Below, in pieces: positions 35,028-43,955 of a DNA stretch of 64,000 nucleotides. A program made the translations under genes and the position numbers. Origin of the DNA: Clostridiales bacterium (GTDB lineage Bacteria > Bacillota > Clostridia > Oscillospirales > Acutalibacteraceae); NCBI GenBank assembly GCA_019418545.1, contig DYBQ01000004.1:31133-95132 (forward strand). Direction: 5' to 3'. The first letter of the stretch is position 1, and each line of letters opens with the position of its first letter. The notes below the pieces were generated by a model. It searched no databases. It was not told where the DNA came from and saw only the letters and a program-made list of their open reading frames with translations.

Positions 35028-36113
35028 TCAGCGGACAGGTTTTTCTCCCCGCCATTGACGGATGGTGTCTACCATTGCCAAGTACCCTTCGGTGGGAACA
35101 TAATCCGGGATAGAATTTCCCGAAGCAAAGGCAATGCCGCCATGCTCTTTTACTTTTTCCAAACAGTCGAGGATATAGGTGCGGATTTCTTCCGGTGTAC
35201 GGCTGCAAAGTACATCCGTATCAATTCCGCCAAAGTTTCCAATGCGCTCCCCATAGCGCTCTACCCACACGCTGAAATGGGCAATACCGTCTTCATTGGA
35301 ATGTTTTGCATCAATGTTGGCTTTTTCAATAATGTCGTTGAACACGGCAAACAGGTTTCCGCAGGAATGCAGCAGGAAAGGACGACCGGTTTCATGTACC
35401 ATATCGGTGATACGGCGGTATTGGGGCAGGATATGATTGATGATGTCATCCGTAGGCAGCAGGGTCATGGTGTTAAATCCCAAGTCGTCACCAAAGCGCA
35501 GCACACAGTAAGCATCAGAATATTCCCGCAGAAAACGCTCCCAAATAGCAGCCTGGACATCCCCCATTTTACGGAACAGGCTGGCATACAGTTCTTCGTC
35601 ATCCGAACGCAGGAAGCACAAATCCATATACCCTACCAAATCCTGTACACATTCAAACAGGCCGTTACCAACGCCTCCTACCGCTTTCATCCCCTCGGGA
35701 CAGGTTTCGGCCAGCATTTTGAAAACCGGGCCGAATTTTTCAAAATAGCGGACAGGCACTTCTTCCCATGGGAACTTTTCAAAAGACTCCCAGTCTTTAA
35801 TACATCCCTCTTTGTGGGCGCCCAATGCACCGCCGCCCATATCATACAGGATGTCCGTAATGCAGCATTCAAAAGATGCTGTATCATATCCCATAGTTCT
35901 CCAAAAGTCCCAATACTGGCAAAAGCCCTTCCGGCTTTCCTCTGGATTCTTGGAAAACATCAAATCATAAGGGCGGTTGCCGGTAATGTCTTCAATCACT
36001 TTTGCTCCGATAATATGCTCATAAAGAGGCAGACGGTCTACCCACTGGTTTCTGGCAGCATTGACCAAATTGTGATAATCGGGCTGAAATCCTTCGTAAC
36101 GGGTATATTCCAT
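35028..36113 (-). CDS. URO-D family methyltransferase-like protein (second copy, His-x-Cys type)
   Basis: A 361-residue URO-D superfamily protein with 'FLLHSCGNLFAVFNDII' near 255, the His-Ser-Cys-Gly zinc motif of MtaA/CmuA-type corrinoid methyltransferases, followed by 'IDTDVLCSRTPEEIRTYILDCL' near 305, which could supply the third Cys, and 'GGIAFASGNSIPDYVP'. Start ATG 36113 lies 13 bases after GGAAGGAG, a rather long spacing. The open frame extends 66 codons upstream through the promoter region without support. Divergent from the AraC gene. Confidence 0.82.
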   Translation of the reverse strand: MEYTRYEGFQPDYHNLVNAARNQWVDRLPLYEHIIGAKVIEDITGNRPYDLMFSKNPEESRKGFCQYWDFWRTMGYDTASFECCITDILYDMGGGALGAHKEGCIKDWESFEKFPWEEVPVRYFEKFGPVFKMLAETCPEGMKAVGGVGNGLFECVQDLVGYMDLCFLRSDDEELYASLFRKMGDVQAAIWERFLREYSDAYCVLRFGDDLGFNTMTLLPTDDIINHILPQYRRITDMVHETGRPFLLHSCGNLFAVFNDIIEKANIDAKHSNEDGIAHFSVWVERYGERIGNFGGIDTDVLCSRTPEEIRTYILDCLEKVKEHGGIAFASGNSIPDYVPTEGYLAMVDTIRQWRGEKPVR

Positions 36114-36142
36114 AAGAAAAAAACAACTCCTTCCAAAAACGC

Positions 36143-36170
36143 TTGCAATTATAAATTCAAGTGATATGAT
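36143..36170 (+). promoter_or_regulatory. candidate promoter of the AraC gene with overlapping palindrome
   Basis: TTGCAA (36143-36148) and TATGAT (36165-36170), 16 bp apart. It overlaps a near-palindrome, CTTGcAATT-ATA-AATTcAAG at 36142-36161, a plausible operator. A minus-strand TATAAT at 36182-36177 with no good -35 may serve the divergent URO-D gene, as expected for an activator-dependent promoter. Confidence 0.45.
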
Positions 36171-36258
36171 AGCTTTATTATAGTCTTTCGTCCAGAAAAT
36201 GCTATGAAGTTTCCTGCCAAAAATTAGGACAAATCTATTTTGAAAGGAAGAGAAAGCA

Positions 36259-37185
36259 ATGTCAGCTATGGTAGTGATGGAAAATGCATCCGAAACCTTC
36301 CAGCTTCCCAATTATCCCATAGAATGTTACCGTTCTGACCATTGGAAATATCAGGAACCCTCTCCCCTGCACTGGCACTTTTGCTGTGAAATGATAGTAA
36401 TGCATCAAGGAGAAGAGCGGGCACAAATAGGAGAAAACTCTATAACCCTAGAACCTGGAGACGCCATCTATATCCATCCCAGACAAGTACATGAATTTAT
36501 TCGTACCAGCCCGTTAAGGACCGAGCTGACACTGTTAAAATTTGATACGGATTTGTTGTTTTCTTCAAAAAGCTATGAAGCAGAGCAGCAATACTTATTC
36601 CCGTTTTTGCCGGAAAGCGGATATCGCTGCCTGACATTCCGGGGGATTGCCGAAGAAATTGCCCCGGAGCTTGGAAATATCGTAAAAGAAATGGAGGAGC
36701 GCACATTTGGTTTTGAATTGCGAATGCGCAATCATATTGGGCTTCTCATGTCGCAGCTGGCAGACCATCTTTCTTCCTATCCGGTACAGGCTTTTGCATT
36801 GTCTACCCGGGAACAGGAACAATTTAACCGTTTGCTGCAATACCTTTCGGACCATTTTTATGAGGAGGGCCTGCTGCAGAAGGCATTGGAAATTTGCAAT
36901 TTGAGCTACAGCTGCTTTGCCGCCAAATTTAAAACCATATTTGGGAAAAGCTTCACGGAATATCTGAGCCATATCCGCATGACCCATGCCAGACAGCTGC
37001 TGCTTAACTCCGACGATTCAATTTCCCAGATTGCCGAAGCCTGTGGTTATGGGGATGCCGGGTATTTTACCAGGATGTTCCGAAAAGCTACCGGTACTGC
37101 GCCTTTGGCATATCGAAAACAGGAAAAATTACGGCAAGCCTCTCCCCAAAATAGGACTAGCACAGATTTTCCTCTCGAAAAATAG
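36259..37185 (+). CDS. AraC family transcriptional regulator with cupin domain
   Basis: A 308-residue regulator. Residues ~25-110 form a cupin-like sensor ('LHWHFCCEMIVMHQGEERAQIGE' and 'LEPGDAIYIHPRQVHEF'), and residues ~195-295 the AraC double HTH ('CNLSYSCFAAKFKTIFGKSFTEYLSHIRM', 'ISQIAEACGYGDAGYFTRMFRKATGTAP'). Ligand unknown. It is divergent from the URO-D/ASKHA locus and most likely its activator; feoA follows 61 bp downstream on the same strand. Confidence 0.9.
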   Translation: MSAMVVMENASETFQLPNYPIECYRSDHWKYQEPSPLHWHFCCEMIVMHQGEERAQIGENSITLEPGDAIYIHPRQVHEFIRTSPLRTELTLLKFDTDLLFSSKSYEAEQQYLFPFLPESGYRCLTFRGIAEEIAPELGNIVKEMEERTFGFELRMRNHIGLLMSQLADHLSSYPVQAFALSTREQEQFNRLLQYLSDHFYEEGLLQKALEICNLSYSCFAAKFKTIFGKSFTEYLSHIRMTHARQLLLNSDDSISQIAEACGYGDAGYFTRMFRKATGTAPLAYRKQEKLRQASPQNRTSTDFPLEK

Positions 37186-37246
37186 TATGGATACAGGAAT
37201 GCCTTTGGGCTTTCCTGTATTATGTTGGAGAGAGGAAGCGGTGGAA

Positions 37247-37504
37247 ATGAACGAACCGTTTTTGCTCAGCAGCCTGCGGGACGGGGAGTGTGCCAAAGTT
37301 TGGGGGTTGAATGCAGAGGGCTCCATGCGGCGCAGGCTGCTGGACATTGGCCTGACCCAAGGCACCTTGGTAAAATGCCTTTTGCACAGTCCCTTTGGCG
37401 ACCCGGCAGCTTATGAAATTCGGGGAGCAGTATTTGCTTTGCGGCAGGCGGATTCCTGTCAAGTCCTGCTAAATAGACTGCCGGGAGGAGCCGTATGGGG
37501 ATGA
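37247..37504 (+). CDS. feoA: FeoA domain protein
   Basis: An 85-residue SH3-like protein ('SSLRDGECAKVWGLNAEGSMRRRLLDIGLTQGTLVKCLLHSPFGDP'), the small cytosolic partner of FeoB in ferrous-iron import. ATG 37247 follows GAGGAAG; a longer frame upstream overlaps araC and is rejected. It overlaps feoB by 10 bases. A perfect 9-bp inverted repeat (ATACAGGAA/TTCCTGTAT, 37191-37220) precedes it, without a T-run. Confidence 0.92.
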   Translation: MNEPFLLSSLRDGECAKVWGLNAEGSMRRRLLDIGLTQGTLVKCLLHSPFGDPAAYEIRGAVFALRQADSCQVLLNRLPGGAVWG

Positions 37505-39558
37505 TTGGCCGGGAACGGGTGATTGCATTGGCGGGCAACCCCAACGTGGGAAAAAGTACGGTTTTTAACCGCTTGACAGGAATGCATCAGCACACCGGCA
37601 ACTGGCCGGGGAAAACAGTTTCCAATGCCCAGGGGAAATGCGTTTTTGAGGGAGAAAGCTACATTTTTATGGATTTACCCGGCACTTACTCCCTGCTTGC
37701 CCATTCGGCGGAAGAAGAAGCCGCACGGGATTTTTTGTGCTTTGAACAGCCGGATGCCTGTGTTGTCGTGTGCGATGCTACCTGTTTGGAAAGGAACCTG
37801 AATCTGGTACTGCAGGTACGGGAATTGATTCCCCGGACCATTGTGTGCCTGAATCTGATGGACGAGGCCAAAAGGAAAGGGATTACGCTTCATATAAAAA
37901 AACTGGAGGAATCTTTGGGAGTCCCCGTTGTACCGGTTTCAGCCCGCAGTGGAAAAGGATTGGAACGACTACTGGAAACGATAGCCCATCGATGCCGGGA
38001 GCCAGCCGGAGAGCCGATTGCTGCCCCTTGTATAGAAGGGATTAAAAGAGCAGCGACTGTAGTGGAGCCGGTATTTCGGGAAAAAGGGGTACCGGTACCC
38101 AGATGGGCGGCTATGCGCCTTTTGGAAGGGGATACAGCCCTGCATGAAGCTATGGACAAAATCTGGCACGTGGACGGCATCCCACTGGAACGGGCGCTGT
38201 ATTTTGCAAGGCAAGAGCTGAAGAAGGCCGGGATTGCACAGGAAACACTGGTGGATGAAACGGTTTCCGCCTTGACGGCAGAAGCGGAAAAAATTGCGCA
38301 ATCAGCGAAAGAAGGCGGAAAAAACTCCAGCTGGGACAGGAAACTGGACAAAATCCTCACAGGAAAATGGACGGGAATCCCTATTATGCTGCTGCTGTTG
38401 GCGGTTGTGTTTTGGATTACCATTGTAGGCGCCAATATTCCTTCCCAGTGGCTGGGAGACGGGCTGTTTTTCTTGGGAGAAAAAATGGGAGAGGGTCTTC
38501 TATGGCTGGGAGCGCCTGTGTGGCTGGAAGAACTGCTGATTATGGGGATATGGCGGGTTTTGGCGTGGGTCGTATCCGTCATGCTGCCGCCTATGGCGAT
38601 TTTCTTCCCCCTGTTTACACTGCTGGAAGACTTGGGATATCTGCCGAGGGTGGCGTTTACTCTGGACCATTGTTTTCAAAAAGCCCGCGCCTGCGGAAAG
38701 CAGGCTCTCACCATGTGCATGGGGTTTGGATGCAATGCTGCTGGTGTAACCGGATGCAGAATTATTGATTCTCCCCGGGAAAGGCTGATTGCCGTAATGA
38801 CCAACAGCTTTGTCCCCTGCAATGGCCGATTCCCGGCAATGATTGCGCTGATTACGGTGTTTTTTGCAGGAAGTGCCGGTGTTTTCAGTTCTGCTCTCTC
38901 GGCGGTTATGGTAACAGCGGTAGTATTGCTGGGAATTGTTATGACATTTTTGGTTTCCCGGCTGCTGTCAGCTACTCTGCTGAAAGGTGCCCCCTCTTCC
39001 TTTACGCTGGAACTTCCTCCCTATCGTCCGCCTCAAATTGGCCAGGTATTGATACGCTCCGTGTTAGACCGTACCCTTTTTGTGTTGGGCCGGGCGGTTT
39101 CGGTGGCGGCGCCGGCAGGTCTGGTGATTTGGTTAATGGCCAACCTTAAAATCGGCGACGAAACACTTTTGATGCTGTGTGCTGGTTTTTTGGAGCCCTT
39201 TGGGCAGTTTTTGGGAATGGATGGGGTCATTTTGCTGGCTTTTATTCTGGGATTTCCCGCCAACGAAATTGTCGTACCCATTATCGCTATGGCCTATCTG
39301 GCACAGGGATATATTTTGGAGCTGGATGTCCCGGCGCTGGGACAGCTGCTGCAGGCCAACGGATGGACTTGGCTGACGGCATTATGCACGATTTTATTTT
39401 CCCTGATGCATTGGCCCTGTTCTACTACCTGTTTAACCATTCGAAAGGAAACAGGCAGCTGGAAATGGACAGCCGCAGCATTTTTCCTTCCAACTTTGTG
39501 TGGAATGGCTGTGTGTGCAGCTGCAGCAGCTGTAGTCCGTGGGCTGGGGCTCGTATAA
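37495..39558 (+). CDS. feoB: ferrous iron transport protein B
   Basis: A 687-residue membrane transporter. The N-terminal G domain has 'GNPNVGKSTVFNRLTGMHQHTGNWPGKTV' (G1/G2), 'DLPGTYSL' (G3) and 'NLMDEAKRKG' (G4, ~120); a helical GDI-like segment follows to ~280; the C-terminal half contains the Gate/FeoB_C segments with 'GFGCNAAGVTGCRII' near 410 and 'NSFVPCNGRFP' near 437. It imports Fe2+ in anaerobic conditions. Translationally coupled to feoA; no feoC is visible. Confidence 0.96.
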   Translation: MGMIGRERVIALAGNPNVGKSTVFNRLTGMHQHTGNWPGKTVSNAQGKCVFEGESYIFMDLPGTYSLLAHSAEEEAARDFLCFEQPDACVVVCDATCLERNLNLVLQVRELIPRTIVCLNLMDEAKRKGITLHIKKLEESLGVPVVPVSARSGKGLERLLETIAHRCREPAGEPIAAPCIEGIKRAATVVEPVFREKGVPVPRWAAMRLLEGDTALHEAMDKIWHVDGIPLERALYFARQELKKAGIAQETLVDETVSALTAEAEKIAQSAKEGGKNSSWDRKLDKILTGKWTGIPIMLLLLAVVFWITIVGANIPSQWLGDGLFFLGEKMGEGLLWLGAPVWLEELLIMGIWRVLAWVVSVMLPPMAIFFPLFTLLEDLGYLPRVAFTLDHCFQKARACGKQALTMCMGFGCNAAGVTGCRIIDSPRERLIAVMTNSFVPCNGRFPAMIALITVFFAGSAGVFSSALSAVMVTAVVLLGIVMTFLVSRLLSATLLKGAPSSFTLELPPYRPPQIGQVLIRSVLDRTLFVLGRAVSVAAPAGLVIWLMANLKIGDETLLMLCAGFLEPFGQFLGMDGVILLAFILGFPANEIVVPIIAMAYLAQGYILELDVPALGQLLQANGWTWLTALCTILFSLMHWPCSTTCLTIRKETGSWKWTAAAFFLPTLCGMAVCAAAAAVVRGLGLV

Positions 39559-39710
39559 CTGTTTTGGGCAAATAAAAAAATGATGACAAAACTGTGCATT
39601 TTCCTATAGCTTTTTTTCGTCGGAAGTGATAAAATAACACTATAGAAAGTTCTATAAGCTGTCGGTATACAGTTCATTTTCGGCAGCGGATTTTTGGAGG
39701 GAGCTTTATT

Positions 39711-40034
39711 ATGAAACTCATTTTTGCAATTGTCAGCAACGATGATAGCAGTGCAGTGTCCTCTGCCCTGACGAAAAATGGCTATTCCGTTACAAAACTG
39801 GCAACCACAGGCGGATTCCTGATGGCTGGCAATACCACCTTTATTTCTGGTGTGGAAGATGACCAGGTGGATAAGGTTATCGAAATTATCAGCAAGCAGA
39901 GCAGCCGGCGCACTCAAATTGTTCCCAGCACCTCTACTATGGATGTAGGGATGTATTCTTCCTTCCCGGTAGAAGTTACCGTGGGCGGTTCCACCATTTT
40001 CGTGCTGAATGTGGACCGCTTCGAGAAGGTATAA
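39711..40034 (+). CDS. darA: cyclic-di-AMP receptor, PII-like (DarA/YaaQ/PstA)
   Basis: A 107-residue PII-like trimeric protein ('KLIFAIVSNDDSSAVSSALTKNGYSVTKLATTGGFL' and 'GNTTFISGVEDDQVDKVI'). Firmicutes homologues bind c-di-AMP. Position directly ahead of holB matches the yaaQ-yaaR-holB-yaaT region of B. subtilis (yaaR is absent). The holB ATG follows its stop with no gap. Confidence 0.93.
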   Translation: MKLIFAIVSNDDSSAVSSALTKNGYSVTKLATTGGFLMAGNTTFISGVEDDQVDKVIEIISKQSSRRTQIVPSTSTMDVGMYSSFPVEVTVGGSTIFVLNVDRFEKV

Positions 40035-41027
40035 ATGCGTTTCCCGGATTTTGCTGGAAATCAGGAGATAAAAACGCTCCTGTCATCTATGTTTACAGAA
40101 GGCCGCCTTCCTCATGCTATGATTTTGCAGGGGGAGGACGGCCTTGGTAAGCATATGTTGGCGGAGATATTGGCTGCGGCTGCTGTTTGCACGGATGTTG
40201 AAAATGCTCCTTGCGGAAAGTGCCCTGCCTGTATCCGGGCGGCTGCCGGTTCTCACCCGGATATCCATCGGGCTCAGGGGAGCGGGGCTTCCCGCTCCTT
40301 CCATGTGGAAGAAATTCGCTTTATCCGCTCGGATGTTTATAAAAAGCCCCACGAGGCCCGGTATCGGGTCTATCTTCTTTTTGGGGCTCATACTATGTCG
40401 ATACAGGCACAAAACGCCCTGCTCAAAGTCCTGGAAGAACCTCCGGCATATGCTCTGTTTATTCTGACTTGCCCTTCCGCCTCTTCTCTGCTGCCTACAG
40501 TTTGCTCCCGGGCTCAGATTTTTACCCTTACCCCGCCTCACGAAGAAGAGGCTGTCCAAGCAGTTTTGAAAAAATATCCCCAGGTAACGCAAAAGGAAAT
40601 GTCCGAAGTGGCCCGGCGATATGATTGTAACATTGGCAAAATGCTGGCTTTCTTTGAAGAAGAAAATCAGGGCGCGGCAGCCGCTATGGCCGCTGCTATT
40701 GCTATGGCTGCCTGTTCCCCACAGGGACTGCCCCTGTTGGAGCTGACAGCGCCTATGCTTCGCGACCGGGATTTGATTCGGGCCGTTATGGAACAGCTTC
40801 TATTGATTTTCCGAGACGCCTGCTCTATCCGAGCCGGCAGCAGCACCCGCCTTTCAGAGGACGGAGAAAAGGCGGCACGGTATCTGGCGGATAACCTGAC
40901 CAGAAGCAGGTTGGTACGGCTGCCGGAGCTGGCCCGGGAAACCCGCCTGCGGGTAGATAGAAACGCAAACACATCTTTATTAGTTACGGAGTTTTGCGCA
41001 CAGCTGCGCTCATTAGCGGGGAAATAA
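40035..41027 (+). CDS. holB: DNA polymerase III subunit delta'
   Basis: A 330-residue clamp-loader subunit. The degenerate P-loop region 'LQGEDGLGKHMLAEIL' near 31, zinc cysteines in 'CGKCPACIRAAAGSHPDIH' near 60 and 'MSIQAQNALLKVLEEPPAYALFIL' near 120 are typical of delta'. It helps load the beta clamp at replication forks. Confidence 0.92.
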   Translation: MRFPDFAGNQEIKTLLSSMFTEGRLPHAMILQGEDGLGKHMLAEILAAAAVCTDVENAPCGKCPACIRAAAGSHPDIHRAQGSGASRSFHVEEIRFIRSDVYKKPHEARYRVYLLFGAHTMSIQAQNALLKVLEEPPAYALFILTCPSASSLLPTVCSRAQIFTLTPPHEEEAVQAVLKKYPQVTQKEMSEVARRYDCNIGKMLAFFEEENQGAAAAMAAAIAMAACSPQGLPLLELTAPMLRDRDLIRAVMEQLLLIFRDACSIRAGSSTRLSEDGEKAARYLADNLTRSRLVRLPELARETRLRVDRNANTSLLVTEFCAQLRSLAGK

Positions 41028-41075
41028 ATGGAAAGAAACGGCACAACTGCCGAAAAATAGATTGGGAGGTCCTGA

Positions 41076-41945
41076 ATGGCCATTGTAATTGGAGTGCGTT
41101 TTAAAAACGTTGGAAAAATGTATTATTTCGACCCAGGGGATACTCACCCTCAAATAGGAGAACGGGTAATTGTTGAAACTGCCAGAGGGGTAGAGTGCGG
41201 CGAGGTCACCATGGAAAACCGGGAGGTTTCCGATGAAAATATTGTACAGCCTTTGAAGAAGCTGATTCGTATTGCCACGAAAGATGACTTGAGCCGGGTA
41301 GAGGAAAACCGGAAGCGAGAAAAATCAGCATTTGATATTTGCTGTAAAAAAATTGCAGCTCACAAATTGGAAATGAAACTGGTGGATGTGGAATACACAT
41401 TTGATAACAGTAAAATCCTTTTCTATTTTACTGCTGATGGCCGGGTGGATTTTCGCGAACTGGTAAAGGATTTGGCCAGCGTGTTCCGCACCCGCATTGA
41501 GCTGCGGCAAATAGGCGTTCGGGATGAATCCAAAATGCTGGGCGGAATTGGAATTTGCGGCAGGCCTTTCTGCTGCTCAACTTTTTTGGGCGGTTTTCAG
41601 CCTGTTTCCATCAAAATGGCCAAGGAGCAGGGACTGTCTCTAAATCCGGTTAAAATTTCCGGCGCCTGCGGAAGGCTTATGTGCTGCCTCAAGTATGAAC
41701 AGGAAGCCTATCAGGATTTGCTTCGCTCCACACCAAAAGTCAATGCGGTTGTGATGACTCCTGACGGAAAAGGAACCGTGATTGACCAAAATATCCTTAC
41801 AGGAATGCTGACCATTCAGCTTGATAAAGCACCAGAGGCCGCGCCTAAAATCTTCCATATGAAAGAAGTAAAAGTGCTTAGAGACGGGCGAATCCAAGTG
41901 AATAAAAAAGAATTGGAGCAGCTTCGTTCTTTGGAAAAAGATTAA
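41076..41945 (+). CDS. ricT: PSP1-domain protein RicT (YaaT)
   Basis: A 289-residue protein with the PSP1 domain at ~55-145 and the cysteine-rich 'GGIGICGRPFCCSTFL' and 'KISGACGRLMCCLKYEQEAY' motifs. In B. subtilis RicT joins RicA and RicF in an Fe-S-containing complex that affects RNase Y, competence and sporulation. Last gene of the darA-holB-ricT run, followed by a strong terminator. Confidence 0.93.
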   Translation: MAIVIGVRFKNVGKMYYFDPGDTHPQIGERVIVETARGVECGEVTMENREVSDENIVQPLKKLIRIATKDDLSRVEENRKREKSAFDICCKKIAAHKLEMKLVDVEYTFDNSKILFYFTADGRVDFRELVKDLASVFRTRIELRQIGVRDESKMLGGIGICGRPFCCSTFLGGFQPVSIKMAKEQGLSLNPVKISGACGRLMCCLKYEQEAYQDLLRSTPKVNAVVMTPDGKGTVIDQNILTGMLTIQLDKAPEAAPKIFHMKEVKVLRDGRIQVNKKELEQLRSLEKD

Positions 41946-41970
41946 GAAAATACAGTTTTCAGGTGTATAC

Positions 41971-42014
41971 AAAACTCCCGTCTGATTCCTAACAGGAATG
42001 AGACGGGAGTTTTT
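41971..42014 (+). terminator. terminator of the darA-holB-ricT operon
   Basis: AAAACTCCCGTCT pairs with AGACGGGAGTTTT, with an inner ATTCCT/AGGAAT stem; TTTTTT follows. Confidence 0.9.
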
Positions 42015-42063
42015 TGTTAATATGCTTTTGTGTAGATAGAGTAAAAATAAAAAACAGCTGAAG

Positions 42064-43131
42064 TTATTCTTTGGGACCGGCGGTATGGTGCATGGACAGC
42101 GGTTTGACATTAAAGTTGGAGCGGTATTCCGTTTCCTGCCAAAACAGGTCCTCAGCCACCAGACACTCGGGGTTTAATTCCACGCCGTCCAGGATGATTT
42201 CCTTGAACTTCTTATAACCGGCCCGGTCAATGAGGTGACCGCCATGGAGATACTCGGGCTTGTAATCCATAACCCATGCGGAAAATTTCTGCCAGTTTTT
42301 CAGTACCCCCAGAATGACGTCTTCCGTGGCCCAATTGAGGAACATTTTTCCAGTACGGGGTGTCTGCCGGCCTGTACGGCCACCCAGAATCACCCGGTAG
42401 AACTTGGTCTCCTGACGAGTCCAGGCGCTGGTGGGACATACACGGACACACTCACCACAGCCTACACAGCAACAGGCATCCTTTTCCACCTTGCCGATGG
42501 CCGGATTGGCCGACAGAACCCGGGTGGCACCGTGCTGACAGGCCCGCACGCAGGCACCGCAGGCGATGCAGCGTTCGGGATGGTACGTCATGCGTGCCAC
42601 GCCGATAATACCAAAATCGCACAAATGAGCCTTGTTGCAGTCATTGGGACAGCCGGCAATGTTAATCTTGATGTGGTAGTGACTGGGGAAGATGATTGGC
42701 TCAATCTTCCGGGCCAGCTCAAAGGTATTGCAGTTACCGCAGATGCAATGGTAATTGCCGATACAGGCGGTGATATTGCGGGCACCAATGGTGGGGTAGC
42801 CTTCAGCAGGGTCCCAAGGGTGGGGTTCGTGGGCAATGGTGTCCATGTCTACACTGCACAGCTGGGAGTCCACTTCCTTGATATACGTTTCCAGGTAGGC
42901 ATTGACCGCCGGGATATTTTCATAGGGGATGCCGGTGATATCAAAGGTCTGCCGGGTGCCGAAGTGAAAGTTGCCATCGCCCCAGGTTTTGGCGATGTGC
43001 TCCACATAGCTGAGATACTTGGCGTCTACCGTGCCGCCGGGCACGCGCATCTGCAGCATAAATTCTCTGGGCACCTTGGATTGCCGGTAGCAGTTTAGCC
43101 GAACTTTTTTAATGTTGATATCTTGATTCAT
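42064..43131 (-). CDS. asrC: anaerobic sulfite reductase subunit C (siroheme subunit)
   Basis: A 355-residue subunit that carries siroheme and reduces sulfite to sulfide. The nitrite/sulfite reductase half-domain starts 'GTVDAKYLSYVEHIAKTWGDG' near 35; 'ITACIGNYHCICGNC' near 130 and 'NIAGCPNDCNKAH' near 160 bear the cluster ligands; a 2[4Fe-4S] ferredoxin insert ('CIACGACVRACQHG', 'CVGCGECVRVCPTS') lies at ~190-240. Last gene of asrABC. Confidence 0.92.
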   Translation of the reverse strand: MNQDINIKKVRLNCYRQSKVPREFMLQMRVPGGTVDAKYLSYVEHIAKTWGDGNFHFGTRQTFDITGIPYENIPAVNAYLETYIKEVDSQLCSVDMDTIAHEPHPWDPAEGYPTIGARNITACIGNYHCICGNCNTFELARKIEPIIFPSHYHIKINIAGCPNDCNKAHLCDFGIIGVARMTYHPERCIACGACVRACQHGATRVLSANPAIGKVEKDACCCVGCGECVRVCPTSAWTRQETKFYRVILGGRTGRQTPRTGKMFLNWATEDVILGVLKNWQKFSAWVMDYKPEYLHGGHLIDRAGYKKFKEIILDGVELNPECLVAEDLFWQETEYRSNFNVKPLSMHHTAGPKE

Positions 43132-43149
43132 CTTCTGGCCCCTCCTTTC

Positions 43150-43941
43150 TCAGTCCACCAAATCCCGGGCCACTGTATAGGGGAATACCGGGCCATCAAG
43201 ACAGACATATACCTCATCGATACGGCAGTGGCCGCATTTTCCCACTGCACAGGACATTTTGCGCTCAAAGCTCATCCAGACCTTTTCCGGGTCTACCCCG
43301 TGTTCCATGAGGGCCAGACCTGTAAACTTCATCATGGGCGGCGGGCCTACCACCACCACAGCATAGTTGTCGTCGAAGGTGTCAAAGGGGATTTCCGGCA
43401 CAAAGGCTGTGACCATGCCTGTGCGCCAGCCTTCCAGCGTGCCGTTATCCAGAGTGTAAATGGTGGAAAACCGTTTCTTCCATTCTTCCAGTTCACTGTG
43501 GAACACAATACCATCAGCGTTCTTAAAGCCGCAGATTAAGTGAACCGACTGAGCATAACTGGGAGTCTGGGCCAGCATATTGAGCATGGAACGGACAGGA
43601 GCCAGACCGGTGCCGCCGGTGATGACTACCAGATGCTTGTCCCGGAACTGCTCCACAGGCCAGCCTTTCCCATAAGGGCCTCGCAGGAACAGGGTATCTC
43701 CGGCTTCCTTTTGAAAGATGACATCTGTAACCTTCCCTACGGCACGGATGGTAAACTCCAGCCATCCATCGCCTTGAGCCGAGACAGAGATGGGAGCCTC
43801 ACCAATCATGGGAATCGACAGCTGCATAAATTGGCCATGGGCAGGTCTGGCATCGGTAGCAACCCGAAAGGTCCACTCATGACGGCTCTCTTTTTTGACA
43901 TTCAGAATTGTACAAGCCTGAGGCTGAACAGGGTTCATCAT
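43150..43941 (-). CDS. asrB: anaerobic sulfite reductase subunit B (flavoprotein)
   Basis: A 263-residue ferredoxin-NAD reductase-like subunit. 'HGQFMQLSIPMIGEAPISVS' is the FAD site near 35, 'VVITGGTGLAPVRSML' the NAD(P)H site near 108, and 'CAVGKCGHCRIDEVYVCLDGPV' the C-terminal [2Fe-2S] ligands. It passes electrons from NAD(P)H to AsrA/AsrC. Confidence 0.93.
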   Translation of the reverse strand: MMNPVQPQACTILNVKKESRHEWTFRVATDARPAHGQFMQLSIPMIGEAPISVSAQGDGWLEFTIRAVGKVTDVIFQKEAGDTLFLRGPYGKGWPVEQFRDKHLVVITGGTGLAPVRSMLNMLAQTPSYAQSVHLICGFKNADGIVFHSELEEWKKRFSTIYTLDNGTLEGWRTGMVTAFVPEIPFDTFDDNYAVVVVGPPPMMKFTGLALMEHGVDPEKVWMSFERKMSCAVGKCGHCRIDEVYVCLDGPVFPYTVARDLVD

Positions 43942-43955
43942 AACGCAGACCTCCT

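Noticed and set aside
36114..36311. 66-codon upstream extension of the second URO-D gene
   Set aside because: It covers the divergent promoter and the start of the araC gene; ATG 36113 has a ribosome site.
37191..37220. Perfect 9-bp inverted repeat between araC and feoA as a terminator
   Set aside because: No T-run follows in either direction; kept only as a note in the feoA entry.
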